Shown: positions 29,401 through 38,492, numbered from the stretch's first letter. The stretch is DNA of 64,000 bases from Sipunculus nudus (GCA_026874595.1 CM049313.1:44732659-44796658), one strand, 5' to 3'. Numbers and translations are program-made. Notes: generated by a model not told the origin, from the sequence alone.

Positions 29401-32400
29401 TTTGTTTGTATATCCAGCAAGTTATTAACAGTTGCAAGCTGGTAAAGCCACTATGCAACCAAACTAATTTTCTTTTCATATTCACATCTGTCTAAAACAA
29501 ATATATTTAATGAGGTAAATATAACCTAAAGGCTGGTTTGAAAATGTACTGTAGTGCAGAAAATGAACTTTAAAAACTCTCTAAGAATTCTCAATTCCCT
29601 GCTGAAATTTTTGACTACTTGATGGCCAATCAATTGCATTTATGGCCCAAGGATACCCTATTGTGATTGGCTTAAACCCTCCATCTGTCATCAAGAAAGT
29701 GACCATATTAGCCAATCATAAGAGATCTAACGTTTGAGGTGATCTTATACACACGGTCACTAAACATTTCATTTGTGAACAACCGTGTTGGATTCAGTGA
29801 CGCAATATAAAAGGAAAAAAAAGTCAAAATGCCAATTTTATTTCTTTTTCTGAAATGAGGAAATCGGAGGTTGGCGGGTTTGTTAACCAAAAAATTAAAA
29901 AAGTCTGGCCTTATCTCCAGAGGAAAACATTCCCACTGTATGAGAATTTTTGCATAAGTTAATAGCAAGTTGTTTGTCAGTTTGTTAAGGAATTAGTGAA
30001 AGAACTGTCTTCACTGAAAATCAGATTTCAGGATTTAATTGAATAAAGCTGTATTTATTTTTGTGAAAAAGAAAGGTTTTAGAGGCTTAGAGTAAACCTG
30101 TTTGTAGCAGCAGAAAATAAGATCTGGTACAGGCATCTTGGTCAGTTTTATAAATGCATAATGCAGAAACTGCATTGGTTTTAATCAGCATGGAACCTGA
30201 ACAAAAACCAAACTATAGTCAATTTCACCACCAATACTACCTTATCACAATGTCTGAAACTCATGCCAATCTAAAGATACTTTAACTCCTGTTAACATAT
30301 TTTCGTTTTCCTGGTTTTCTATTAAGTTTCTGTCAGTTCTTCCGAACATAGAGACTGTTAGCATTAGTTTTCCAGTGTTCACATTTGCCTTTCTGTTGTT
30401 AACACTCCTCTCATTAAGCAAAGAAGGTAAGTCCACCATGGAAAACATGTGACCACAGGAAGCTGTGTAATATATATATATTATTTCCTGTTATTTAAGA
30501 TACAACCTTTCTCCTCGTGGAAATGATGATGGGTATGTATTGGGAATTGAATCCTGTTAACAATGTGTTCACTTACTTTGTCCATTGTTCAATGTTCATT
30601 TACAGTTATATGACTAACTTATAAGGTAATTATTTATTATTGTTGTTAGTACTAACTTGAAGAAAGGTTTATTATTCTGATCAGTGAAGAATTCTAAATA
30701 AATCCCAATGATTTGTTTTTACCCAATAACCATCCATTATCACCCAAACCCTACTCCACTAAACTCTGACATTACAGATCTTAACATGTACATCAAATTA
30801 TGATATGTAATTATGTATACCAATTCCTGTTGAATACCAACTTTTTTTATAAATAATTTACATGAATATAGATTATATTTTTTAAGATTTGATTGGCTGT
30901 GTGTATGGCCTTTCTTCTTTTTCTCTCACATCTTTTTGTATTCACATTTCTTTACAATATTTTGCTACAAATAGTACAACAAATAAGATAATAAGACCAG
31001 TACTTTCAGTGAATTTTTATCCTACTCTTTTCTTTTTGCAAGATTTGTTTGGTGCCAATTCCAACATCTTCCTTCTTTCTCTTTAGCTACTTTCTATCAG
31101 TTTTTTTAGAGAATTCAAAATTTGCATGTGCTTCCAAGAAATCACAATGTAATGTTGATACATCACAAAGTGATACATCTCAAATTTGGTTGTCTTCTCT
31201 TTTTCATCTCCATTTCTTTGATAACATATTGTGCACTGGCACTGTAAAGCCAGCCAAAGTAAAAATATTTATTGTCAGGTGTCATGGACACAAAACTATG
31301 TTATTCAGTTTGTTTTCATCTTTCCAATTAAGAGCAAATGAAAGTTGTTTTTTTTCAATTGATTTTGGTAATATGATTAAACTTTGTATCTAAAGTAACC
31401 CATGATAATACATATATTTCATTTTTTGCAAATTCTGTAATTGTTATTGTTATTATTGTTTATGATACCTGCAGCAACAAATGGGTCTACCACTTAAGAT
31501 GTTTGAAGGAAAGATTTTTTCTTCGTACTTTTAAGGGTTAACTACTCTAAAAAAGTTAATACTTTACATCTATTTTTTTTCCATTCTTCATCTTCAAGAT
31601 GGTTATTTTTCCCTTTCAAACCAATATTTCACAGCTTAGCATTTTGTTTCAAGATTTTGTAAATTTATACTTTTTATCATAGAGTCCAGAATGTTGCATA
31701 ATATAAAAAATTACAAATACTGTTGATTATATTTACTATACTTTCCTTAGAAAGAAGAGCTTCTCAGTTTAATTTTCATACAGTTAACCAACCAAGTCAG
31801 TTTGAGTTCAGGTGCAATCAGTTTACAAGTCACTACAGTTATTGGTAGCTCATACAGGGTTGAGGTCATTCAGGACGTTCACTTCATTTGTAACCAAAGT
31901 TCTTTCTTAAGCTCCTGCTGATGTTCTGATAGGTAGTGGTCTTACTAACGTGGTGATTATCATTCATTTCCTTTATACAACTCATGGGTTTAGATAAGTT
32001 ATAACTGACACAGTTACTAGTAAATCAGATGCTCCACTCAGTTAACCCCTGCACCTACCCTCTTGTGCCACAGACCACTGATATATTATTTTAAACCCTG
32101 TACCCTTGATTAATTATATAAATATATGTTTACACATTTGTATTACCTGTAACATCAATATCAAATCGGTCAGTCTTATGCATGGTAGCATATTCTTGTT
32201 CCCTATATTTCTGACTAACAATGTATGCTGGGCTGTGTACCTCCCGTAAAGCTGAGCACCCCAGCAAGGCCCATTGACAGCAGGTTAATGGGTATAGAAC
32301 ATTCAAGGTTTTGTACCATGGGGCTCAATATATGAATATACAAAAGACATGTTGTAGGATTTCTCCCATGGATAAAATACAAAACACAGGAATCATGTTA

Positions 32401-34045
32401 AAAATAACCTAAATGGCCAAAAGTTCTGTCCGATTTAAGCATGATTACCAAAAGTGAAATTCTGAAAATGAGTTTATTGCCAGTCCTTTGATGCACATCT
32501 GTCTAAGGATGTGGAGAGTTGAGGGCTACTAAGCTTTGCAGGTACTAAACTTCATCCATCTCCTTATTACGCTGACTTGCCTAAGAGGTCAGAGGCTTGA
32601 TGTATTTGACAGAGGCATCCTTCCTGCTTGGCCAGGTTGTGGGCAAGTGAAGTCTCTCCCCCTCTCTGGCCCATAGGGCGGCTTACTTTTTATTATAAGG
32701 GTGTTATTGGGTCAGTGAAGGAGAGGTGTATATATGAAGGGTTTAATTATTGTATATCCTACAATATATCTAATAATTTTAGATGGTGAACTGCTATTAT
32801 TTATATGTTTCATGTTATGTTCGTGTTATATCTGGATTCCCTCCCTTGGGGAAGACATCTAATGTTTGTTTTGTCGTCTGCATCTGTGTCATAACTCATT
32901 TCTTGTAAATGAGATAATTTTTGAACAACTCAATATTTTTTATATAAAAATTAAAATTTCAATTGATTGTACCATTATTTCAGACAATTTTAAAAACCAG
33001 TGACCTTGACCTTCAACTTTCAGGTTAAATCAACTGAAATAAAAAAAAAAAAATTTGAACCCCATTACTTTTGAAGTAGTGCATATTTTTTTTCTTCAAA
33101 TTTGATATTTGAGGCGTTTCAATGGATGAGTATCATTTGATACTTGAGTTGTTTCATTGGATGAGTTTTAAAACGGTTGACCTTGACCTAGATCTTCAAG
33201 GTCAAATCAATGGAACTATTGCTCATTGTTTTGAGGATCTCTTGTGAATGTGGAAACCATGAAGCACTACATATTCTCTCCTCAAATTTGATACACAAAT
33301 TGATTCAACAAAGTTCTCAAACAGGATGGTAAACGGACCTTGATGGTAAACGGACCTTGACCTTGACCTGGTCAGTTAATATATATTAGTTATAATATGA
33401 TAGAATGATAGGTCAGATATGAAAATATCTGGAAATATCCATTGATAACTGCACTTTTGTAAAGATATGTTTGCCGTGTGCAGTACTACTTGAAACTCAA
33501 TAAATTTATATAGCATATAGTTGTGTGTGTATAAATTTTAAACCTACAGTGACATGGTTTAAGAAGCATTGAAAGGGTCATGGTTAATTTAGATTGATGT
33601 TTCCACCTTTAAACATGTATTTCTGCAGTTCACTTAGTTCTTAATCCAATTTGATTTTTGTACAAACCAATGGTTTTTTTATTACATTTCTTTATCTGGA
33701 AAAACTGTGTTGCAAAAAGTAATTGTAACTAAAACCATTATTGGCATTATTGTACTTCACAGAACCAAGAGTCGAATGGAAGAAATCAACGAAATCATTG
33801 CTCGTTCCCAGACACGAGCTCAACAGCTTCTTGCATCAGGAGTTTACGGAGACGATCCCTTCAGGACGCTCAATGCCTCCAGAGACTTCTCATCAACCAT
33901 GCCCATTATGCCTGTCTTTATTAGCACCCCACCAAACGAGGCTCGTTCCCTTGACGGTGACCGATCTCACCTTAGTGATGACCTAAATTCTTCGTTTAAT
34001 CTCAGCAGTGGGTTGCTGGATGTGCCAAAGTATTCCAAGAAGTAA
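1972..34045 (+). CDS. long coiled-coil protein, C-terminal 17 exons (3'-complete, 5'-partial)
   Basis: Seventeen exons were joined by reading AG acceptors and GT donors: 1972-2051, 2348-2459, 2798-2953, 3639-3869, 6397-6537, 8097-8247, 9273-9438, 11138-11233, 19054-19177, 19974-20138, 21669-21872, 22827-23006, 24753-24847, 25988-26215, 26547-26748, 27398-27549, 33763-34045. They total 2766 nt with no phase conflict, giving 921 residues and a TAA stop. About 830 residues are uninterrupted E/K/Q/L/R-rich coiled coil with almost no proline or glycine. The last ~80 residues are a disordered S/P/D-rich tail. No membrane segment, kinase or other catalytic domain is visible. A long rod of this kind suggests a scaffold, centrosomal, junctional or cytoskeletal role. 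An ANKRD26/CCDC144-like or golgin-like protein is possible, but the family was not recognised and no symbol is offered. The exon chain is secure; the identity is not. Confidence 0.85.
2348..2459 (+). CDS. coiled-coil gene, visible exon 2
   Basis: Acceptor GTTTCAG; donor GTTAGC, a weaker GT site. Its first base completes the Asn codon. It reads HQREELSSSKRQVEILKEEN and onward, ending in phase 0. Confidence 0.85.
2798..2953 (+). CDS. coiled-coil gene, visible exon 3
   Basis: Acceptor CTCGTAG; donor GTACAG. 52 codons, phase 0 to 0. Rich in Glu/Arg (ERTRIEMEKLQLERGLDRER). Removal would keep the reading frame. Confidence 0.85.
3639..3869 (+). CDS. coiled-coil gene, visible exon 4
   Basis: Acceptor TTATCCAG; donor GTAGGG. 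77 codons (exactly 11 heptads), phase 0 to 0. It encodes LDKAEEKYRQLEQAHHEKN and onward through SSLEERLVAEKST. Confidence 0.88.
4640..5186. repeat. tandem-core repeat element, family C copy 1
   Basis: Homologous along its length to 20216-20707. It has a short GTCCATCTGTCCATCTGT head followed by three degenerate ~150-bp units, each carrying a version of GAGGTCAGAGGTCA. The right end is a near-palindrome GCATATTATGC followed by TCTTG. The left boundary is uncertain. The next element (family B copy 1) begins three bases later. Confidence 0.65.
5189..6317. mobile_element. Helitron-like non-autonomous element, family B copy 1
   Basis: It begins GTATCTGCCAAAAC and ends in a hairpin (TAGTCG, loop, CGACTA) about 10 bp before a terminal CTAG, followed by TTTT. 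Inside, a ~279-bp double unit repeats, with GGTGGCGCCACC or a close variant at 5602, 5731, 5881, 6009 and 6158 (spacings 129, 150, 128, 149). A (GCC)n tract lies near 5217. The second copy at 17599 has the same ends. It sits in the intron between visible exons 4 and 5. The Helitron-like label rests on the 3' end layout only; no helicase is encoded. Confidence 0.7.
6397..6537 (+). CDS. coiled-coil gene, visible exon 5
   Basis: Acceptor TCTTTTCAG; donor GTAGAA. 47 codons, phase 0 to 0. Reads LYDTRGSKDLLKDDLTTAIR, continuing as coiled coil. Confidence 0.87.
6870..8066. repeat. 33-bp minisatellite in the intron before visible exon 6
   Basis: About 35-40 imperfect copies of a 33-bp unit whose core is CAGGTGACAGGTGACC followed by ..ATAACCATGTCACTA. 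Some units lack one CAGGTGAC and are 25 bp long. The array stops ~30 bp before the exon acceptor. Most units contain two CAGGTG E-boxes and an abutting ACTACAG/GTGAC pair that resembles a 3' and a 5' splice site back to back. Confidence 0.9.
8097..8247 (+). CDS. coiled-coil gene, visible exon 6
   Basis: Acceptor TTGCTCACAG; donor GTAAGT. It enters in phase 0 and leaves one base (G). Encodes EQCQQEEEKNFHLEDRVKTL and onward to KHDKQNLYQ. The frame continues into the next exon as Asp (G+AT). Confidence 0.87.
9273..9438 (+). CDS. coiled-coil gene, visible exon 7
   Basis: Acceptor with a strong T-tract (TTTTTTTTACAG); donor GTGGGT. Encodes IQELGQKVASKDELIAKLQE and onward to SELETDLNKA, leaving AG of a split Arg codon. 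Confidence 0.88.
11138..11233 (+). CDS. coiled-coil gene, visible exon 8
   Basis: Acceptor CTTTCTACAG; donor GTAAGT. 96 nt encoding NQVDTLNEQLRTKEIQLEGF and onward to LETEI. Both ends split codons (2+1 in, 2+1 out). The following intron is 7.8 kb and almost entirely occupied by transposons. Confidence 0.88.
11338..11405. repeat. (TA)n microsatellite pair
   Basis: Two alternating TA runs (about 11338-11352 and 11375-11405) in the intron after visible exon 8. Confidence 0.85.
14075..17259. mobile_element. Helitron-like element, family A copy 2, nested in copy 1
   Basis: Starts AGCTCAGCTGACTATAAGTC within a T-run of copy 1, followed by a GTCCGTCCGTCTG microsatellite. The interior differs from copy 1: it has two ~720-bp spaced blocks sharing GATGTCCC..AAATTGGGTCA (14230 and 14940). 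It ends CAGCTGAGCGCCGTGACCCATG, GGTCCCTTG, then T. After it the copy-1 unit resumes (CAAATTTTTACGAATTTTT), so both boundaries are exact. No transposase frame was found. Confidence 0.72.
17599..18768. mobile_element. Helitron-like element, family B copy 2, nested in family A copy 1
   Basis: Starts GTATCCGCCAAAAC and ends TACCTGTATTCTAG, inserted in a T-run 9 bp after a family A palindrome. Palindrome copies occur at 17913, 18062, 18193, 18342, 18471 (decayed) and 18619, with spacings 149, 131, 149, 129, 148. The flanking family A sequence resumes directly (TTTTAAAAGTTTACAC), which fixes the element ends. Confidence 0.75.
19054..19177 (+). CDS. coiled-coil gene, visible exon 9
   Basis: Acceptor GCTATTTTAG, only ~100 bp after the nested transposon complex; donor GTATTT. 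It completes Lys, then reads LRQEAETKNESLGTELNSTK and onward to QQLK, ending in phase 0. Confidence 0.87.
19300..19565 (-). repeat. SINE-like sequence, copy 1
   Basis: The block at 19325-19440 (CACCTGCGGGCCCTGGG .. CCCCATTACTGGGTCATACC .. AGAAAGGCGCAC) is clearly homologous to 42960-43070. On the minus strand a Pol III B-box-like GAGTTCGAATCTC lies at 19541-19553. No A box is evident, so the tRNA head may be truncated. SINE status is inference. Confidence 0.45.
19974..20138 (+). CDS. coiled-coil gene, visible exon 10
   Basis: Acceptor CATTTACAG; donor GTTGGT. 55 codons, phase 0 to 0. Reads KSLDESKSLVTTLKEQMRNL and onward to HEKLSK. Confidence 0.88.
20216..20707. repeat. tandem-core repeat element, family C copy 2
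   Basis: Co-linear with 4640-5186: shared segments include TTACCAATG.ATTATCT, ATCTCACCTAA.TTTGAT and GAGGTCTGAGGTCACTAGAC. It ends GGGCATATTATGC .. GCTCTTG. The left boundary is approximate. It is diverged relative to copy 1. Confidence 0.65.
20840..21344. mobile_element. 505-bp hAT-like MITE with 5-bp target duplication
   Basis: The left terminus CAGGGGTCG and right terminus CGACCCCTG are inverted repeats, flanked by the exact direct repeat GGTAT (20835-20839 and 21345-21349). Subterminal similarity continues (ATGCTTTG versus AAAGGCAT). CAGGGG termini are typical of hAT elements; a 5-bp duplication suits the hAT5 group. No transposase frame, so non-autonomous. Confidence 0.72.
21669..21872 (+). 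CDS. coiled-coil gene, visible exon 11
   Basis: Acceptor TTCTTAACAG; donor GTATAT. 68 codons, phase 0 to 0. Reads AEGSLKANEVALEGLKESKE and onward to TQINDIQQTR. Confidence 0.88.
22827..23006 (+). CDS. coiled-coil gene, visible exon 12
   Basis: Acceptor GATTATTTAG; donor GTAGGC. 60 codons, phase 0 to 0. Reads VGFEEKVAENKAQIAKLETE and onward to ALEMQVAELE. Confidence 0.88.
23198..23380. repeat. perfect 92-bp-period tandem duplication
   Basis: 23198-23288 recurs at 23290-23380 without a visible mismatch (starts AAATTACATTAAATT, ends CATTTTTAAA). It is intronic. Absence of divergence implies a recent event or an assembly duplication. Confidence 0.92.
23576..24562. mobile_element. tandem-core element, family D
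   Basis: The head GGGCCCCGCTTAACAAGAGG with GTCCGTCCTTCAG is followed by about six 146-bp units. Each has CAACAACAACATACTTCAGC, ACATATGAGGGCTCCAGACC and CCAATATGGCCGCC variants. It ends with an inverted pair CAATGG .. CCATTG, then CGACCACATCTAG, then TT. The unit spacing and the CTAG-TT end parallel families A and B. Non-coding. Confidence 0.68.
24575..24605. repeat. (ATT)n microsatellite
   Basis: A run of TTA/ATT trinucleotides directly after the family D element. Confidence 0.85.
24753..24847 (+). CDS. coiled-coil gene, visible exon 13
   Basis: Acceptor GTTTTTGCAG; donor GTAAGT. Reads SENQSLTSHVENLKQGLQGK and onward to DLKQQ, leaving GC of a split Ala codon. The exon 3' end and its donor are the founding sequence of the minisatellite that follows. 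Confidence 0.88.
24848..25450. repeat. ~40-bp intronic minisatellite derived from the exon 13 splice donor
   Basis: About 15 units resembling GCAGCAAGCGTAAGTACAGA, GCCACAGGCATACTGTACAT. The array begins at the exon/intron border CAGCAGGC/GTAAGTACAGAGCC. One 41-bp unit is repeated exactly near 24960-25020. Several units keep a GTAAGT-like or GTGTAAGT string and are decoy 5' splice sites. Confidence 0.88.
25988..26215 (+). CDS. coiled-coil gene, visible exon 14
   Basis: Acceptor TATATTTCAG; donor GTAGGG. It completes Ala, then reads ETFESERSKLISQANQLAVD and onward to EELRLRVDE, leaving AG of Arg. A T10-G17 homopolymer block follows ~28 bp after the donor. Confidence 0.88.
26253..26269. repeat. 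poly-G tract (17 nt)
   Basis: A G17 run immediately after a T10 run, in the intron downstream of visible exon 14. Confidence 0.85.
26547..26748 (+). CDS. coiled-coil gene, visible exon 15
   Basis: Acceptor TTCTTTAACAG; donor GTACAG. It completes Arg, then reads NQELELEMAKNRGRRGSMDD and onward to EDLKRK, ending in phase 0. The segment GRRGSMDDTLSEHSE is a polar break in the coiled coil with an RRGS motif of the kind basophilic kinases phosphorylate (inference). Confidence 0.88.
27398..27549 (+). CDS. coiled-coil gene, visible exon 16
   Basis: Acceptor TTGCCTTTAG; donor GTCAGT. Reads LASVESALNKEQAMHMVTQT and onward to LKKKTNTQSSEE, leaving AG of Arg. It is followed by a 6.2-kb intron. Confidence 0.88.
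27700..28100. repeat. degenerate intronic tandem repeat
   Basis: Recurrent blocks of the form TTCTGTAGATAT .. AGTGTTCTT .. CCCTTGAAATT .. AGTAATT occur at roughly 60-90 bp intervals (near 27800, 27878, 27968, 28050). Strongly diverged; boundaries uncertain. Confidence 0.4.
28281..29910. mobile_element. 1630-bp PIF/Harbinger-like non-autonomous element
   Basis: Terminal inverted repeats: GGCCAGACTTTTTTAATTTT at the left (continuing TTGGTTTACGAAC) is matched by the complement at the right end (29878-29910) over ~33 bp with about two mismatches. The flanks are the 3-bp direct repeat TTA (28278-28280 and 29911-29913). A TTA duplication with GG-starting termini is characteristic of PIF/Harbinger. 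No transposase or Myb-like frame is visible inside. Confidence 0.8.
32980..33390. repeat. decayed repeat with TGACCTTGACC motifs
   Basis: TGACCTTGACC-type strings occur at about 33001, 33179 and 33354, with intervening similar text (CAAATTTGATA, GTTTCA.TGGATGAG). It resembles the core found inside 38930-39700. Intronic; ends not defined. Confidence 0.45.
33763..34045 (+). CDS. coiled-coil gene, terminal coding exon
   Basis: Acceptor GTACTTCACAG. It completes Arg, then reads TKSRMEEINEIIARSQTRAQ (the last helical stretch), then a Ser/Pro/Asp-rich tail including SSTMPIMPVFISTPP, and ends DVPKYSKK-TAA. The tail has no coiled-coil pattern and is probably disordered. Confidence 0.9.
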
Positions 34046-36841
34046 AACATATCTACACACTGTATCACTGATCATAACATCATCAGCATATTCATCATGT
34101 TGATTTATCTTTTATTTGCATACATTCCATATTTTTTAATACATGGATATTTGTTTTTTATCTTAATTATTACATTTATACATATAAAGTTCATTCACAA
34201 TCGTTCATTGTCAGGTCTGCAAGTTTTATACTGGTGCTACTGTATTTCAGATATGCAATTTTCACAGTAGCTGCTGAATTGAGAAATCATGCCTTGGTCA
34301 ATTTCTGGAAAATAGTCTCTGTATCAAAAAGTAACTCTGCAGCTTGTATTAATCATCATTGAATCAAAACACTGTCAGTCAGCAGAAGCCTTGGAAATTG
34401 TCTAGAACATGGAAATGTATTGTGATATTTATATTTGTAAATGTGGGCTGTTGGCTTTGTTAGGATTTCGGAAACATGCCTTTCATCGTAGGTGGCATCA
34501 AACAAGTGAAAAAAAGGAGAGTAGAATTAGATTAATGCAAGAAGGTTCATCACCATTATCATAAGCAATGGTGGTGTGATTCGGAGTAGTCTTCCTGACT
34601 TAGAACTTTGAAAGGGTAATTTTGTTTACCCAGATATATGATAGAGTATTTGTTTATCCAGAGGTAAGTGGCATGTTAGCAATAAATATTGTTAGTGTTT
34701 TGGCTTTTGAAAAAACAGTAGGCATACATTTATCACTTGTGGATGATAAAAGTTGCAAAAGTCTGCCTTAAGTTTGGGAGGTCTTTTTAGACAATTCAGT
34801 TTGCTTAAACTGTTTATATATACATATATATAATATGTTTTCATTAGGAGGGCTAAGTCTGTCTGATGATTGTGGTACAATTAATGTTTAGCCTTTTTAT
34901 GTTTAACATGGTCTTGGTTTCTGTGAACAGCTTGAGCCATTAGCTGCCTGTTTGTTGAAGGTTGTAACAAAAAGACTTACAGTGAAATTACATTATGATT
35001 ATATCTGCCAATCATTGCCACACTTGGAAGTATAAACATTAGCTGAGGCTGACTTTGGTTGCCTGGCCTAGAAATTCAAAATGTACAACTTGCCCAAATT
35101 TATTAAGATTCACTCTTTGCATAGGTACATGTGTGCCTGTGCATGACATGATCATATTGAGTATTTATATTTGATATATATCACCCGATTTATATTTTAT
35201 GTATTAGCAATGCAATACTTTGTGCATATATTTATGGTTTAATTATGTTTTGAGATTACTGTTCCCTGTAGCACACTTGATGTACCTATTGTTCTTGAGA
35301 TAAGTGTGCTTTTATCAATATTTTACCTAAATAACCTGCAGTGAACGAGGTCATGTCTTCTATTTCACTCACCTGGACCCATTACATATAATATATGTAA
35401 AAGTTTTTGTTTACTTTCATTATTTATATAAGTAACATTTATTGCAATCTGAATATTCATTCAGCTGTATAGGCTTTTATTGTTTACTGATTATTTATGA
35501 TTGTAGTGTAGTTAGCTATTAGGTATACAAGGATCATGACTTTAATATATTCTTCTGCAATTTTAAAATTCAAACCATTGTCTTCTGTGGTCCACTTCCG
35601 TCCATTTATGCGCAATCTTACATCCCTTGTGATATTTTGCAATACTTGTTGCAGGTGCAACTGTTATTGTGTAGAATACTATTTTGTGTTTAGCTATTGT
35701 CAGATTTTCTTTGAATTGTTTGAGAATGAATGATAAACCAGCTTTATTTATATAATTACATTATTTCTTGGTTATCAAAACAGGCACAATGTACTCTCAG
35801 GAGAAAGTATGTGATATTATTTACTGTGTAAATTTTTAGACATGTCCAAAGATATGCTTCTTTTGTCATTTGTTATGTCTGCTTGTTATTTTAATACATA
35901 ATTTCATACCTATCAATTTCATTGCTGGAAACAGCACCAGTGTAGGTTTAAAGCTTACCTAAGGTACACTTTTTAAGGTATACTTAATATTAAAAATGCA
36001 CTGACAGAATTTTATCTTTTTGTCATATAATGTTACACATATATAAAAGACACCTTATGGATCCATAAAATTAAAATTTGCATAATTGAGATTGGTACAT
36101 GGATGATTAATAAGTGCCAGTATGTTTTATAACTGTAAATCAGTTTTAGAAGGTTTACACTGTGTTTTTATACAAATTAGAAGTGTACCAGACATGTGTA
36201 CTGAAATTACATTGCATAAGATGTGTATAGAAAATGACTATTGCTATAGTTTCATAAGTATTTTCACTGTGCTAACAGATATGAATCTGCACCCGTCTAT
36301 TTTCATGATTTTGCATACATTTTTACATTATGAGCTTTTGTAACGTGGTGTTATTTATGTTTAATGAATATGATAAATTATGAAAATTACAGTATAAATT
36401 GAAATTGTTCAAACCCCACCGTGCAGTGCTAATAGTATTGTATAAACTTGTGTATTGTTTTACTCATATGTTTGCTTGTATAACACACTAACACACTCAT
36501 GCACATGTAATGTTACATTCGTTAAGACTATATACTGCTGCGGCAGTTGAATACATTACTTCAATAGTCATTTATGTCTGATGTTGCATAATCAGTGTAA
36601 AACAGAAAACAGCATTAATTTTACTTAATATGGCATTAACGTATGAAACTTTGTACCTTAATGTAGTCAGTCTGGGTCTACTTTGAAAAGAGTTTTTATA
36701 AGATTGGTAAGATGACCATTATTTTTCAAAGAAATGTAATGTTTGTGTAAATCAGACCCATGTCGACCTATCATAGACTCTTGACCACCAGTATTTCATA
36801 CAATTGATTGTACACTGTGACACAATAAAGTTATAAAGCAT
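34046..36841 (+). other. probable long 3' UTR of the coiled-coil gene
   Basis: 2.8 kb of AT-rich unique sequence with no convincing frames, many ATTTA and TATTTAT strings, and no obvious transposon. It ends with a canonical AATAAA. UTR status is inference from position. Confidence 0.5.
36824..36829 (+). promoter_or_regulatory. candidate polyadenylation signal AATAAA
   Basis: CACAATAAAGTTATAAAGC lies 2.78 kb after the coiled-coil stop codon and is the last hexamer before repeats begin at 36851. Earlier sites could also be used. Confidence 0.45.
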
Positions 36842-36850
36842 GTGTCATGA

Positions 36851-36946
36851 GTTATTCTTATTATCTTTTATTAAAGTATTTTAAGCTCAGCTGACTCAGT
36901 TATTCTTATTATCTTTTATTAAAGTATTTTTAGCTCAGCTGACTCA
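36851..36946. repeat. 48-bp tandem duplication spanning an element's 5' edge
   Basis: GTTATTCTTATTATCTTTTA .. AGCTCAGCTGACTCA occurs twice with period 48 (36851 and 36899). The duplicated block joins host flank to the first ~15 bases of the family A terminus. Confidence 0.88.
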
Positions 36947-38435
36947 GCTATAGCGATCACCCTTTGTCTGTCGGCCGTCCGTCCGTCCGTCTGTCGGGTT
37001 GTCCGTTAACAGGGCACAAATCGTAACCACTGGACCTGGAATCTTCTTACTTGACATCCAGGGAGGTCCATGAGAAATCTCCTTGGAAACCTGAAATTAG
37101 GTCTCTGTTACCCATATTCTCCAAGCTTTGGGTCTCATAAGTACCCCCCAGAATAATCAACAATTTGATACAAAAGCTGAAGTATCTGAATAACTACTGC
37201 ATTGATCACCATGATTTTTTGTATGAATATTGATCATGGAGTCTTTCATCAGTTCCTGCAAACTGGTGGCGCCAACTTTATTTTTTCAATTTTTACGAAT
37301 TTTTTTCTCTATTTTTGACACCTTCAAATAAGTTGTCATCTGTAAACAGGGCACAAATCGTAACCGCTGGACCTGGAATCTTCTCAATTGACATCAAAGA
37401 AGGTCAATGCAAAGTGTCTGTGGAAACCTGATATTTGGTCTGTGTTACCAATATTCTCCAAGCTATGGGTCTCAAAAGTACCCCCAAGAATAATTAAAAT
37501 GTGATACAAAAACTCTGCTTTAGTTTCCAGACAACTCCTCAGAGACCCTTGGTCCGATCTTTCTGAAACCCAGCATAGTTGTTCCTTCACCTATGTTGTT
37601 GTGCCTAACAAAGACAGGTGGCACCACCAGCAATCCTTTCTGTACAGTATGAATCTGGGTGTCTTTGTGATAACAGCCCATATCTCAGGAGAGGCTGAAT
37701 GTTTTGTGCTGAAAGTCTGCATGTTCATAGACCTTGGATCTCTCTATCTCATAATTGCGACTGGTGGCGCCACCTACAATACTATTGCATAGTGTCCATC
37801 TGTGCATTCACCATCTGTTCGTCTTAGTGGTTCTTAATATATCTCAATATATTGGGTTATTCTGTGCATGTTCATGGATCCTCAACACCTACTCCTCGTA
37901 AACATGACTGGTGGAGCCACCTGCAATCATTTTCCTGTGGCGTTCATTCGTACATGTGCTCTTGGTGAAAATTGCTCATATCTCAGGAACGGTTCAAGAT
38001 ATTGATATGAAATCTGGCATGTCCATCCATCTTTGAAAGTTTTCTCATAAGCCAGACAAGTGGCGCCATCTACTTTCCTGGATTTGTAGATTAAAAAAAA
38101 GCATGATTTGCCGTATTGGCGTGAATTGGTGTATACCTATAAATCTTGGACTCCTCCATATTGTACTCAAGACTGGTAGTGCCATCTGCAATAGTTTTTT
38201 TGTGGCGTCTATCCATACATGTTTTTTTGGGTGAAAATTGCTCATATCTTAGGAGTGGTTCAAGGTATTGGTCTGACATTTGGTATGTCAATCCGTCTAG
38301 AAGATTTCTCGTTAACCAGACATTTCTAAGGACTCTTCACAAAATTCATGATTTTTTTGGCACTCTGGCAATCATTTTGCTCATTGTTCAACATTCCTTG
38401 AATTCAGCTGAGCGTCATGGCCCATGGGCCACTAG
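36932..38435. mobile_element. family A Helitron-like element copy 3 (mosaic with a B-like core)
   Basis: Left end AGCTCAGCTGACTCAGC with GTCCGTCCGTCCGTCTG; right end CAGCTGAGCGTCATGGCCCA, hairpin GGCCCATGGGCC, then CTAG, TT. The first ~570 bp match 336-bp family A units. From about 37510 the core reads like family B (AGACAACTCCTCAGAGACCC, then spaced GGTGGCGCCACC variants at about 37618, 37763 and 37911). The head and tail are therefore A and the body is B-like. Confidence 0.7.
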
Positions 38436-38492
38436 TTCAGACAAAAACTAAGTTATACAAAATTTTGCTTTTTAGATGTGCATATACTTTTA

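Noticed and set aside
30889-31393. Two overlapping plus-strand ORFs in the last intron
   Set aside because: F/S-rich translations of AT-rich DNA with no splice sites or homology.
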